Positions 46,382 to 56,218 of a DNA stretch of 64,000 nt are shown one piece after another. A program made the translations under genes and the position numbers. This DNA is from Liquidambar formosana (taxonomy: Eukaryota > Streptophyta > Magnoliopsida > Saxifragales > Altingiaceae): assembly GCA_039720395.1 (NCBI GenBank), contig CM077824.1, positions 27,605,278 to 27,669,277 of the forward strand. Direction: 5' to 3'. The first letter of the stretch is position 1; every line of letters starts with the position of its first letter. Below the pieces are notes generated by a model that did no database searches, was not told the origin of the DNA, and saw nothing but the letters and a program-made list of their open reading frames with translations.

Positions 46382-47668
46382 TCAAGTCCTCTTGTTTTTC
46401 TTCAGAGTCTCTTGGTTTGTTTTCTTCTCCTTTCTTTCAAGTCTTCGCTTCTTTCGTAAGTTATGAGCATGTGCTGCTTCCACTGCTTCTAGAATGTCTT
46501 CCCTGCAAAACCCAAGTCTTGTGTCCTTGATAAGGTCATAAATCCTTTCCTTGCGTATGGTTTCTCTTTCACCCAAGCTAGTCTTTAACCATGTCTTGTA
46601 TTCAGGGCTCATGATATAAGGCCCATCGGTGTTTTCAACTCGAGTCAGTTTCAGTTGGTCAGTCCATCTAGTCTTGGCCCACTTAACCATTATGGGGCCC
46701 ACAGGTTCAACAGAATGATCAAATACCACAGAAGTAGGTATGGTTTGCATGGCACCCATCTGACGAAGGATTCTTGAAGTCCAATAGAATAAAGTTGAGC
46801 TCAACCCTATGAGTTTGACCATAGCACACCCAGAAGTTCGGAGAAGAATTTGTTCCTTGCATCCCCATATGAAGACGAACCACTTAATGTTTCGCCATGA
46901 GAGCGTTTGGAAGTAGCCTAACCATTCCCTCAAAGAAAATTGACTAGGGAGTTCAACTCGACGGCAACAATAATGTTGGGGTTTGTATGGGTTAATGGTG
47001 GCAGGAGACAGGAAGTTAAGCCTTTCGAGAAGCCACATCTGCAGTAGAACGGGGCTCCCTCCTAATGGGGCTTGTGGATTATCATGAACTTTGTCTAAAC
47101 TGTTGAGGGTTTCAGCTAGCACCATGGGAATCAGGTTGTTGTGTTCAAGAAGAAAAGGGATCAGTTCACAAATTTGAATAGGGACACAGAGAGTCCCCGT
47201 TGAGATAAGGAAGCGACTAACCAAGCAGAAAGCAAGAGTGTGTTGAGTAATAAGGTTGAAATTCAGGGTACCTTTGCTATCATGGGCCAAGAAGGAAGTT
47301 GCTATTTCCATGAGATTCACTGTGTGATCCTTCACAAATATGGAGGCCTCTTGTTGAGAAATCCCAAGGAAGTTGGAGAAGGAAATCAAGTAACTTGAGC
47401 ATGGAGTAGGGAGGATGAAAGGTCCTACAGGTGAAACTCCATACAAAGCGCAAAATTCCTCCATTGTTGGGCATAGCTCTTCATAGTTGAAATGGAATAC
47501 ATGAAGTTGGGGATCCCAAAAATATGTAGCAGCAGTAAGAAGAGTGGTTTCAAGCTTTACATGCATCAAAGAAAACAACGGATCCAAGCAGTAGCACTTG
47601 AACTCCTTCCTTGCCTCCACACTCATAACCTTCAGAAAATCACTCAAGAGTTTGTCTAGGGCTTCCAT
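46382..47668 (-). CDS. Antisense DUF7745/PMD-like ORF in G-Ogre
   Basis: An intact 428-codon frame on the opposite strand to gag-pol, without introns. The start MEALDKLLSDFLKV is followed by FWDPQLHVFHFNYEELCPTMEEF near residue 50 (split: FWDPQLHVFHF, EELCPTMEEF), then ALYGVSPVGPF, LISTGTLCVPIQICEL and PLGGSPVLLQMWLLERL. This order matches the plant DUF7745 family, a relative of the plant mobile domain. The C-terminus is strongly basic (RKKRRLERKEKKT), which would suit nuclear import. A TATA box (sense TATAAAAG, 47717-47724) lies about 50 bp upstream of the ATG and the GC-rich module about 145-220 bp upstream, so it probably has its own promoter. Extra antisense ORFs are known in some Tat elements. 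The biochemical role is unknown. Confidence 0.72.
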   Translation of the reverse strand: MEALDKLLSDFLKVMSVEARKEFKCYCLDPLFSLMHVKLETTLLTAATYFWDPQLHVFHFNYEELCPTMEEFCALYGVSPVGPFILPTPCSSYLISFSNFLGISQQEASIFVKDHTVNLMEIATSFLAHDSKGTLNFNLITQHTLAFCLVSRFLISTGTLCVPIQICELIPFLLEHNNLIPMVLAETLNSLDKVHDNPQAPLGGSPVLLQMWLLERLNFLSPATINPYKPQHYCCRRVELPSQFSLREWLGYFQTLSWRNIKWFVFIWGCKEQILLRTSGCAMVKLIGLSSTLFYWTSRILRQMGAMQTIPTSVVFDHSVEPVGPIMVKWAKTRWTDQLKLTRVENTDGPYIMSPEYKTWLKTSLGERETIRKERIYDLIKDTRLGFCREDILEAVEAAHAHNLRKKRRLERKEKKTNQETLKKNKRT

Positions 47669-47716
47669 AACTTCCTCCCAATGAATGTTAGTAGGGTTTG
47701 AGACCCCTTGGATGTG

Positions 47717-47724
47717 CTTTTATA
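47717..47724 (-). promoter_or_regulatory. TATA box of the DUF7745-like gene
   Basis: Minus strand TATAAAAG, about 50 bp before the ATG at 47668 and 88 bp after the GC-rich module. The spacing suits a short 5' UTR. Confidence 0.6.
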
Positions 47725-47811
47725 GGAAAAAATTCGAAAATCCGTGTTTTGGAAGGTGGAATTCCGTCAAAATAGGAAGTTTCCTAAAAACAGGCGAAAC
47801 ACCGCCTCGGG

Positions 47812-47891
47812 CTCGGGTGACCACCTAGGCCGAGGCGGCTAGCTGCCTGGGCCCAGGCGGCTAGCTGCCCAACCCCAGGTGGTCACCCGAG
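47812..47891. promoter_or_regulatory. GC-rich 80-bp module upstream of the DUF7745-like gene
   Basis: Exactly the same length as the LTR module, with CTCGGGTGACCACC and GGTGGTCACCCGAG at its ends and GGCGGCTAGC units inside. Confidence 0.75.
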
Positions 47892-48144
47892 GCCGCCACT
47901 TTGTTTCGCCCATTTTTGCCTTGTTATGCCTTCGTTTGGCCCTTTTGTGATGTTTTGACTCTTTTGTGCTTAATTTAAGCCCGTTTTTCACACAATACAA
48001 GATCATATCATTGCAATAAAGTTCAACATAGATTCATCAAGTATCCATAATAAGAGTTCAAGGTTGGGAATTGAAATTCCTAATTAGTACATAACAAGAT
48101 AGATAGAAAGATTCCAAACATTCCTAACAAGAGGTGAGTGAAAC

Positions 48145-50807
48145 TCAATGATTTCCCGTGGGCCTTCTCTTTCGACTTGGCCCAGCTCCATCATGTCCTG
48201 AACGAGGTGCTCTAGAAGGGGGCATATCCTGTGGTGGATTAGATGATGATGCCTGTTGCAAAGAAAGATAATGAGTTAGGAGGGTAATGGTGCCAATCCT
48301 AGTTGAAAGTTAATAAGATAATCACTTACTTGGGGATTTAAGCGTGCTTCTAGAACTGAGTTCTCTAAACTCATTCGCACAAGATCCCTCCTCAACCCTT
48401 CATTGAGCTCAATGCATTCCTGGGCATACTCCCGTGGAACCTAGGAAAGTATAAACATGGTTAACAATAATGAAAGAATCCAATTTCAAGAAGGTAAGAG
48501 TTTAGAACTCACATTCTCATAATATGGATCGATCTTGGGATATTCATCGAATGGTGGATGGGTAATGTCAGTCTTCACAAATTTTGTCCCACTGCACAAG
48601 TTCACATACCAATTTAGTTGTGGGAGGGGTGGAGGTTGATTTCCTTCAAGGTCATCATCCTCGTCATTGTAAGTCATCCCAGTGGCAGATCCAACTGTGG
48701 AGCTATGTCCCCTTGCCCGTCGACCCTGAAATTCAAATGTTTGTCAAGTGAAGTCTTTCTCATGATCTTAAGAAAGAGTTTAAGAGTTTGGGGAGCTCAC
48801 CCCTTGAGGTGGGAGACCAGTGACCCTAGGATTCATCAGATATTGTCGACAGAAGGCATTGTATTCTATGCGAGGGGAGGTGAATCCCTCAGCATCCCAA
48901 CCCCTCAGAGCCTCTTCTAGTTTATCCCCCACTAGGTAGCTAGTATGCCTCATGTTCTTTGGTGGCATAGAAGGTGTTACAGCTGCATTCATATTTCCGT
49001 GGACTTGTCTCAGGACTCGCTCCCTAAGATACCAGCTTCTACCTGTGGGGCCTTCAAAAAGGACCCTTTTGCTTGTCAACTCCAAACAAGAGGAGTACTT
49101 CTCGGGAAGCCTATGCTCCCACAGCCTCCATGGATCCCATTCCAACTGTTGAGTTTGAAATGAGAAATTAAAAAAAAAAAAAGATAAAAAAGATAAGGAG
49201 AAAGAAAGATTCTACCATATCAGCAGTCAAGCTAGCAAGATATGCCCTTGCATGGGCATAATCATGTCGATTAGAGGCTCTTGTAGCCAAGCAAGATGGG
49301 GCGTAATTCTGAAGGATAGGCCATGACATGGCATCACTAGCAAGAGTTGGGCGACACATGTTCAGGTACTCGTAGTACCATATCTGTGGAAAATCAATCA
49401 AGTAGAGGAAATCATGTATGTGTTAAGTTTCGGGAAATAATAGAGAATTGAATGTTCTTTGTTACCTCCCAAACGAAAGGAAGTCCCCCAAAGTTCTTTG
49501 CAACTCCTCGGGACATGTCAGTCATGGAGCGATATATAGTGGCAAAAGCAGCCCCACCCCAATTGTATCTCCCAATTTTGTTCACATCTTCCATGCTAGC
49601 TAGCAACTCTAGTCTAGCTATGTCATTGGTGCCCGCAAAGAAGGTACATGAAATCATGTAGAGCAAGAAAGCTCTCACAATGTATTGGGGATCCGTCCCC
49701 TCACTCTCTTCCACAATGGCAAAGGTGTTGTAGAGCTAAGTACGGCGCACACCTTTTGGGCTTAACTCCGCTTCCACCCCGAGGAGAGCTACTATGTAGT
49801 TCTGATCCATGTTGGCTTGCTCATAGTATTCCAAGCGCTTGCCTTTCAAGCTCAACCCAGTTATCATGGTGAAGTCCTTAGGAGTCATGGTCATCTCCCC
49901 GAAGCTAAAATGGAAAGTGTTGGTGGTGTCCCACCATAGCTCTGTCAAGGCAAATAATGCTTGCCTATCCCATTGCTCGTTCCATAGAGCATCTAGGAAG
50001 GGCCCAAACCCGCCTTCTTTACTATCTTGCGAGCACGTGGTTGGGCATGTTCCATATGTCTCCACCATGAGATGAGCCCCTTTATTGATGTCCTTGTACG
50101 GAGACTTTGGAAGTCGGGCTATGTCAAACGATTGTGTATTGAGTTAGCATTGAAAACATGGAGATATTGGGCATACATTGGTAATTGATTTCAAATGGTT
50201 TTCCAAAAGTTTTAAAATATGGGTTTTGATTCATGAAATGAATTAGAAATGAATGCCCATGACTTTGTGTATTCAAATTGATTGATTTTGTAAGGATTGA
50301 ACACGGTTTTGCCTTTCGGGCGTTTTATCGAACACTTGGTGTGTGACTTGTTTTCAAGCATTGAAATGAAAGATTTTTGTATATTAAATCCTTGCCAAAA
50401 CCATATGACTTGGTTCTACAATGCAAACCAATTGATTTTTCAAGAATTGAACATGTTTTTGTCTCTTTGGCATTTCATCAAACACTTGGTGGGCATCTTT
50501 TCTCAAGCATTGGGAAACAAGCTTTTTGCACATTCAATCCTTGCCAAATCAATGAACTTGGCTTAACAATGATAAAAACAATCAAAAGAAGATCATGGGA
50601 ATGCATTTTATCCAATAGAAATCAAGATTTCAAGATAAACATGTTAAGTTGGGAAGAACTAACCTCATGTTGGGAATGGAGGTATGAGAGATGCTTCTTG
50701 GGTTCAAGCAACACCTTGTCTTGGGATTCATCATAGATTGGTGCCTTGTATGTATTCTTGATCACATAATATGGATACTTGATGTTGGAATCATTGCTAG
50801 AAGCCAT
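48145..50807 (-). pseudogene. Antisense seven-exon plant mobile domain (PMD/MAIN-like) gene
   Basis: Exons on the minus strand: 50807-50664, 50118-49466, 49383-49216, 49145-48801, 48725-48513, 48440-48330, 48252-48145 (stop TGA 48147-48145). Donors are GAG|GTAAC, ATG|GTAGA, GGG|GTGAG, AAT|GTGAG and CAA|GTAAG. Acceptors are CCACAG, CAACAG, TTTCAG, TCCTAG and CAACAG. The five downstream introns are short (70-82 bp) and all phase 0. PMD signatures are ALFALTELWWDTTNTFHFSFGEM, given here as ALFALTELWWD and TNTFHFSFGEM, then MITGLSLKGKRL, FLLYMISCTFFA, and NWGGAAFATIYRSM. Defects are a TAG at 49736-49738 in exon 2 and a one-base phase mismatch at the exon 1/2 junction. About 580 residues if intact. 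The PMD family includes MAIN-like proteins and transposon-derived genes. Confidence 0.75.
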
Positions 50808-51103
50808 TGTTGGTGGTTGAGCTTGTATGTGAGAAAAATGGGTTTGATAAGAAAGATGATGAATTTGATCTTGCAACTTGATGATTGATGCTTGTTTTTG
50901 TTGTTGAATGACTTGTTCTTGATGCTATTTCATGCACACAACTTGAATTGAAAGTGAAACTTTGGTTGAGAATGTGTTTGTGAGTGTTTGGAGAAGATGG
51001 AATGAGTTTCTAGAGAGAGAAACTCTCTATTTTCGAATTGGGTGTGTGTGTGCACAAATGAGGGGTCAAGGGTTTAAAAACCCTCAAACTGGGCAGCACC
51101 AGC
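50808..51103 (-). promoter_or_regulatory. Upstream region of the PMD gene
   Basis: About 300 bp between the PMD start and the GC-rich module. It contains a pyrimidine-rich stretch (sense TTTCTCTCTCTAGAAAC, near 51010), a CACACACACACC run and a weak TATA-like TTTTTAAA at 51071-51080. No coding frame is credible. Confidence 0.45.
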
Positions 51104-51180
51104 CTCGGGTAACCGCCCAGCATGGGGCGGCAAGCCGCCTGGGCTTGGGCGGCAAGCCACCAGCAGCCAGGTGGTCACCC
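51104..51180. promoter_or_regulatory. GC-rich module upstream of the PMD gene
   Basis: A 77-bp relative of the LTR module: CTCGGGTAACCGCC start, GGTGGTCACCC end, with GGCGGCAAGCC units in place of GGCGGCTAGCC. It is more diverged than the other three copies. Confidence 0.65.
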
Positions 51181-51609
51181 CCCTTTGCTCGCTCCGTTGC
51201 GCCCGTTTGGCCTTTGCTCGCCTATTCGCGCTCTTAAACCCTCTTTGAGATGAATTCTCAAGCATGTTTTGAGTTGAAAAATGAATAAATATCTTGACTT
51301 TGCTTGACATGTAATGATTTGAATGAGATTGCATTGGTGGGCCTTGTGTGGGTATGGCATGCTAGTAGGGTTGAACAACCCTCTCTATGCATATGGTTTT
51401 GATTGTTAGGGATGAATTCCCTCCCATGTCACTATGATTTGTTGTCATTTGGGATAAAGATACCTTCCCTATATGCATGTGAATGATTGCTTTCATGAGA
51501 TAATTGTGTCTCCTATATGAGTTGGTGTTTGAGTTGAGGCATGAATAGCCTCCATGTGAGATGACTTGGTGAACTTGTTGTGTGTTGGTAAGTTGGAGCT
51601 TACCTTTGT

Positions 51610-51945
51610 CTTGATGACTTAGTGAGAGAAAGATGCAATCTTTCTCATGATTACATGCTTACCTTGATAACATGAAAGATGCAATCTTTCCCATGATATG
51701 TGATTACCTTGATATTTGAATGATAACCTTGATGATTTGAATATGAGAAGGATGTATCTTTCTCATGTTTTGAGATAGCCTTGATGGCTTCCTGTGGTAT
51801 GTGTTTACCTTGATTGATTTGAGCAAGAGAAGGACGTGATCTTTCTCGTGTTATGTGATTACCTCGACATTTGAATGACAACCTTGATGGTTTGAATATG
51901 AGAAGGATGTATCTTTCTCATGTTTTGAGATAGCCTTGATGGCAT
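51610..51945. repeat. Degenerate roughly 154-bp tandem repeats
   Basis: Words such as ATGAGAAGGATGTATCTTTC and TTTTGAGATAGCCTTGATGGC recur with a period near 154 bp (51701-51790 matches 51855-51944). Shorter AAGATGCAATCTTTC units are hairpin-like. There is no coding content. Confidence 0.7.
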
Positions 51946-51950
51946 AGTGT

Positions 51951-52505
51951 TACCCCGTATTACTCACCAGTTGTCACTGGTATAGTATGGAAAGACCTTT
52001 CATCGAACGAAGTTCGGTATAAGCTATGGATACCTCATACTATTCACCAGTTGTCACTGGTGGAGTATGGGAAGACCTTTCATCGAACGAAGTTCGATGT
52101 AAGCTATGGATACCTCATACTATTCACCAGTTGTCACTGGTGTAGTATGGGAAGACCTTTCATCGAACGAAGTTCGATGTAAGCTATGGATACCTCGTAC
52201 TATTCACCAGTTGTCACTGGTATAGTATGGGAAGACCTTTCATCGAACGAAGTTCGATGTAAGCTATGGATACCTCGTACTATTCACCAGTTGTCACTGG
52301 TATAGTATGGGAAGACCTTTCATCGAACGAAGTTCGGTGTAAGCTATGGATACCTTATACTATTCACCAGTTGTCACTGGTATAGTATGGGAAAACTTTT
52401 CATCGAACGAAGTTCGGTGTAAGCTATGGATACCTCGTACTATTCGCCAGTGTCACTGGCATAGTATAGGAAGACCTTTCATTGAACGAAGTTTGATGTG
52501 GATAC
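51951..52505. repeat. 80-bp tandem repeat array, about 7 copies
   Basis: Units start at 51951, 52031, 52111, 52191, 52271, 52351 and 52431, each 80 bp, with a decayed partial copy after. Every unit holds two inverted repeats, CACCAGTTGTCACTGGTG and TCGAACGAAGTTCGA. It sits between the PMD gene and the 3' LTR, the place where Tat/Ogre elements commonly carry tandem repeats that can seed satellite DNA. Confidence 0.9.
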
Positions 52506-52715
52506 CTTATCTTGTCCCCGAGTGAAACTGGTATGCAGTATGAGAAGAGTTCTGTAGAACTTATGAGGAGTACCTTTGTGCTTGTGTATGATGAATTCGA
52601 AGAATTCAATGATATGTTCACCCTCTTTTCCCCAGTGGGTCTTGATGAAATCAATTCCCCGGGCAAAAATGGGTTGTTCTTTTGGTCATTGGCTTACAAG
52701 TGAAACTTGCTCACC

Positions 52716-52728
52716 AATGAGGGGCTTC
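52716..52728 (+). other. Polypurine tract of G-Ogre
   Basis: AATGAGGGGCTTC directly before the 3' LTR (TGTCACACC, 52729). The identical tract precedes the LTR at 63461. Confidence 0.75.
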
Positions 52729-55700
52729 TGTCACACCCCATTTTTGCCACCTTAGCTAGGGTTTGTCATTGCATGTGTCTTTTTGTTTCCTTTTTGAGTC
52801 TAGTCTTTTGCATTGAGTTTCTAGGGTCCTAAGGATGGTGTGTATGAATTTTGGTTCGATTTGGAGTTGATCTTGAGGATTAATAAGAACTTTTGTGACT
52901 TGAGGGGCATAATCGTCTTTTTGGTCACAAACTTTCCATTTGACCTTGAAATGATCTCCAAGTTGCCAATTGGAGTTCATATGGTTGCATTGGAGGTATT
53001 TTTGGGTTCAATTCGATGAATTGAAGGTTCGGGATTAGAATAGCTCAACAAGGCTCAGGTTGGCTAAGAGACCTACTTCGAGTTTGCCCGAATTGGTTCA
53101 TGATTTTCACTCTATGACTACTCATTTGACCTTGATTAGTCTTAATTTCATCCCCAAATGTGTTTAGGGAGGTTGAATTCCGAATTGGAAAGCATTCGGT
53201 GCGACTCTATGTGCATACCTAAGCTAAGCGATGGTGAGGCATAGCGGTTAACCACCTTTGTAGGACCCAACCATGCAGCCATGGCTAGGGTTTCTTGCCC
53301 TCAAGTGACTTAAATTACATTCCCCTTCGAAACACGGTCGTTTTGGCTTTCGTTTCGTCAAAATCGGAGTTGATTTGAGCCTGGAAACACATTTGGAAGT
53401 CGAAAGGGTCAGAAATTGGGCTGAGGATGACATGCCCTCGGGTGACCACCCAGGCCTGGGCGGCTAGCCGCCTGGGCCCAGGCGGCTAGCCACCCAGCCC
53501 CAGGTGGTCACCCGAGCCACTTTCCTTTTTTGAGCTTTGACGCAGCTCCCTCCCTATTTCCTCGCATTTGCTCGCCTTTAGCCGCCATTTAACCCTAATT
53601 TCAGCCCTATTTGACCTACTTGAGCCCCAAGGAAACCTCTAAGAGCCCTTGGATCAATCCCTAGGGTTTTAATCCCAACCATTGAGGGTTTTCCCTCAAT
53701 CCCTATAAATACCCCCTTATACTTCAGCAAGAGGGGAGGCACTTGGGGGGATTTCTGAAGTAGAGAGGCATGTGTGAGACTTGGAGGCTATGGCAGCCAT
53801 CCTTAGGGTAGTTTAACCTAAATTTTGAGTGAGAGAAGTGAGAGAGAAGGCTTGAAGGAGGGCTGGAGCATTGCTTGAAGGCTTGAAGGAGGTTGTTTCC
53901 AGCAGCACATAAGAGAAGGAGGACTCTCTACAGCAGCCACTATAGGTATACCCCTCCCCCTTTCTCTCTTTCATTCAAACTAAGGTTCTTTGCATAGCTT
54001 TGCATTATTTCATGTTTAAAGCTTAATGTTTTATCATGTGTTGATGCTTCTAATGCTTAGAATACATGGCTAGGATTTTGCTTATGGCTGGTTTTGCATG
54101 ATATAATGTCATTCTATGTGGTTTTATGAGTGTTTGTGTTTTTAGGGTTTTTTAGAGTCTTTTCTAGGGTTTTACATGGAATAGTCATTATTTCATGTTC
54201 AAGTTTGTGTCTTTATCATGTCTTGTTGCTTCTATTAGCTAGTGTGCATGTTTAGGATAATATTCATGGGCTGTTTAGTATGCTAGGATGTTATTCCATG
54301 TGATTTACTGCATGTTTGGGATTCTAGGGTTTCCTTAGTGCTGAAATTGGTTTTCTGCATGAAATAACTCTTTTGCATATTAAAGCTTATGTTTTTATTG
54401 TATTTTGCTGTTTCCATTAGCTAGTGTGCATGTTTAGGATGATATTTGTGGGCTGTTTACTATGCTAGGATGCTATTCCATGTGATTTACTGAATGTTTG
54501 GGATTCTAGGGTTTCCTTAGTGCTGAAATTGAGTTTATGCTTAGAATAGCCTTATTTCATGTGAAAGTCTTTGTCTTTATCATGTGTGGATCATTCCATT
54601 GATTAATATGCATGGTTAGAATGCTGTTCATATTCTGTTTTGCATAATTTAAGGTTATTTCATGGAATTTTATGCACCAGTGTGATTCTAGGGTTTCATT
54701 CATCCTTGTATTAGGAAAGTTGCATATAGCATGATAGCTTAGGGTTTTTCTTTGTGTTTTCTTCATAGTTGATATATATGTGCTGCATATTTGATAACTA
54801 TGATATTTTCAAGCATTCACATGGTTGGTTTTAGGGTCTTTATGCATGTCATGGTTCTGGGATCAAATTAGGGTTCATTGTTGTTCACTATTTATGTTGT
54901 TTGCATGCTTAGTGGATGAACATAGGCTTTAATTCAATTCTGTCCAGATTTGTTTATTATCTTAAAAATGATATTTTTGCATTCATAGTAGTGGATTTTA
55001 GGGTTTATTGCATGTCATTGCATGTAGGGTTGAGTTAGGGTATTAGTTAGCTTATGATTCATGTTGTTGCATGACTTGTGGTTGATTTTAAGCCTTATTT
55101 CAATTCTGTCCAGATCTGTTATTTGTCCTTGATATGATATTTTGAGCATGTGTTTGCTTATGTTTAAGCATGATAATGACTTGATTTGGAATCTAGCTTG
55201 GTTGGTTGGTATTTTTGTATGTTTTGCATGGAAATTGTAGGTGCTTTGACAGGTACAACAGGTGCAACTACCCCACCAATGTGGGGTGGTTATTTTGGCT
55301 ATTGTGAGATGAAATCTTACAAATAAGGTAATTACCCTATGCAATAGGGTGGTTACTTTGACAGGTTGCTTTTGCTTAAGGTAAGTAGGGTATGAGGGTG
55401 CCCTAATTCACCCTTCTTTCCTTTCCTTGAAACTTTTCCTTTCTCCCCCCTAGGGTTATTTCCTAATAGGGGAACATGGCAATCCTTATAGTTTCCTTTC
55501 ATTAAAAAAATACCTTTTAAATCAAAGTTTCCATCTTTATCAAATTTCATATTTACTAAAGATCTTTTGAGAATCATTCATTTTTGGAAACTTACCATGT
55601 TTTACTTGAAAGGAAACTTAGGGTTTACCATAGGCCTTGATTAGGTTATAACCCTATTCCTTTTTGAACTACGTGGACTTTGATCCATGTATTTCCATAC

Positions 55701-56213
55701 ATGGTACGTAGGCACTCTTCGTGAGGTTCAAGTCCGCCCTAGGATACTAAGTATCCTAGGTTTTCTCCCCCCTCTTTCTTTTTCTGTTTTTCTTTGATTT
55801 AATTGTTTATATGGATGAATGAATGAATGATATGCATGCTGTCTTGTGATGATAATTGTTGATTTGTGTGTGATTAAGACTTTGATTTAGCCCAATTAAA
55901 TTAAGAGACCGTTTAGGGCGATATGGGTGCCTATAGGCTTTGCCTAGAACCTTCCCATATCGTAACTTAGCCTCCGAATCCCCGATTTCTCTGGTTTCCA
56001 AAAGACTTTTTGCCTTTCCATTTTTAAATAGGGAGTCAATCTTTTGTTTTCCTAAAACAAAACTGTTTTTTTAGGGTTTTCCTTGTTTCCTTTAAAAAAT
56101 AAGGTGGCGACTCCTTTCTTTTTCCAAACCCTCTCGTGGGCCTTTTACCTTTTTAGGGTCCACAGACGGGCGACTTTTAAAACCCTTGTGGGCCACGTTT
56201 TTCGGGGTTCACA
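52729..56213 (+). repeat. G-Ogre 3' LTR
   Basis: 3485 bp, uninterrupted, so it shows the empty site of C-B2 near 55190-55220. GC-rich module at 53437-53516, TATA at 53704-53710, PBS-core copy TGGCGACTCC at 56105-56114. It ends GGGGTTCACA and is followed by GTGTG. Confidence 0.93.
53437..53516. promoter_or_regulatory. GC-rich 80-bp inverted-repeat module, 3' LTR
   Basis: Second LTR copy of the module at 26425-26504, same ends and same length, a few transitions apart. Confidence 0.75.
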
Positions 56214-56218
56214 GTGTG

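Larger units (their letters stand above)
25717..56213 (+). mobile_element. Ogre/Tat-like gypsy element G-Ogre, carrying C-B2
   Basis: A Ty3/gypsy element on the plus strand, 30.5 kb as found and about 20.9 kb after removing C-B2. The LTRs are 25717-38828 (3484 bp after removal of C-B2) and 52729-56213 (3485 bp), both TGTCACACCCC...GGGGTTCACA. The target duplication is perfect GTGTG (25712-25716 and 56214-56218). Order: LTR, PBS (38832-38849), gag, protease, intron, RT/RNase H, second RNase H, integrase, two antisense genes, 80-bp tandem repeats, polypurine tract, LTR. Large size, dual RNase H, PR-RT intron and tRNA-Arg-type PBS fit the Tat/Ogre lineage. One frameshift and three in-frame stops suggest it is now inactive. 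Confidence 0.93.

Noticed and set aside
51951..52505. Possible CRISPR-like array
   Set aside because: Units are 80 bp and directly adjacent without variable spacers, in a plant retrotransposon. It is an ordinary tandem repeat.
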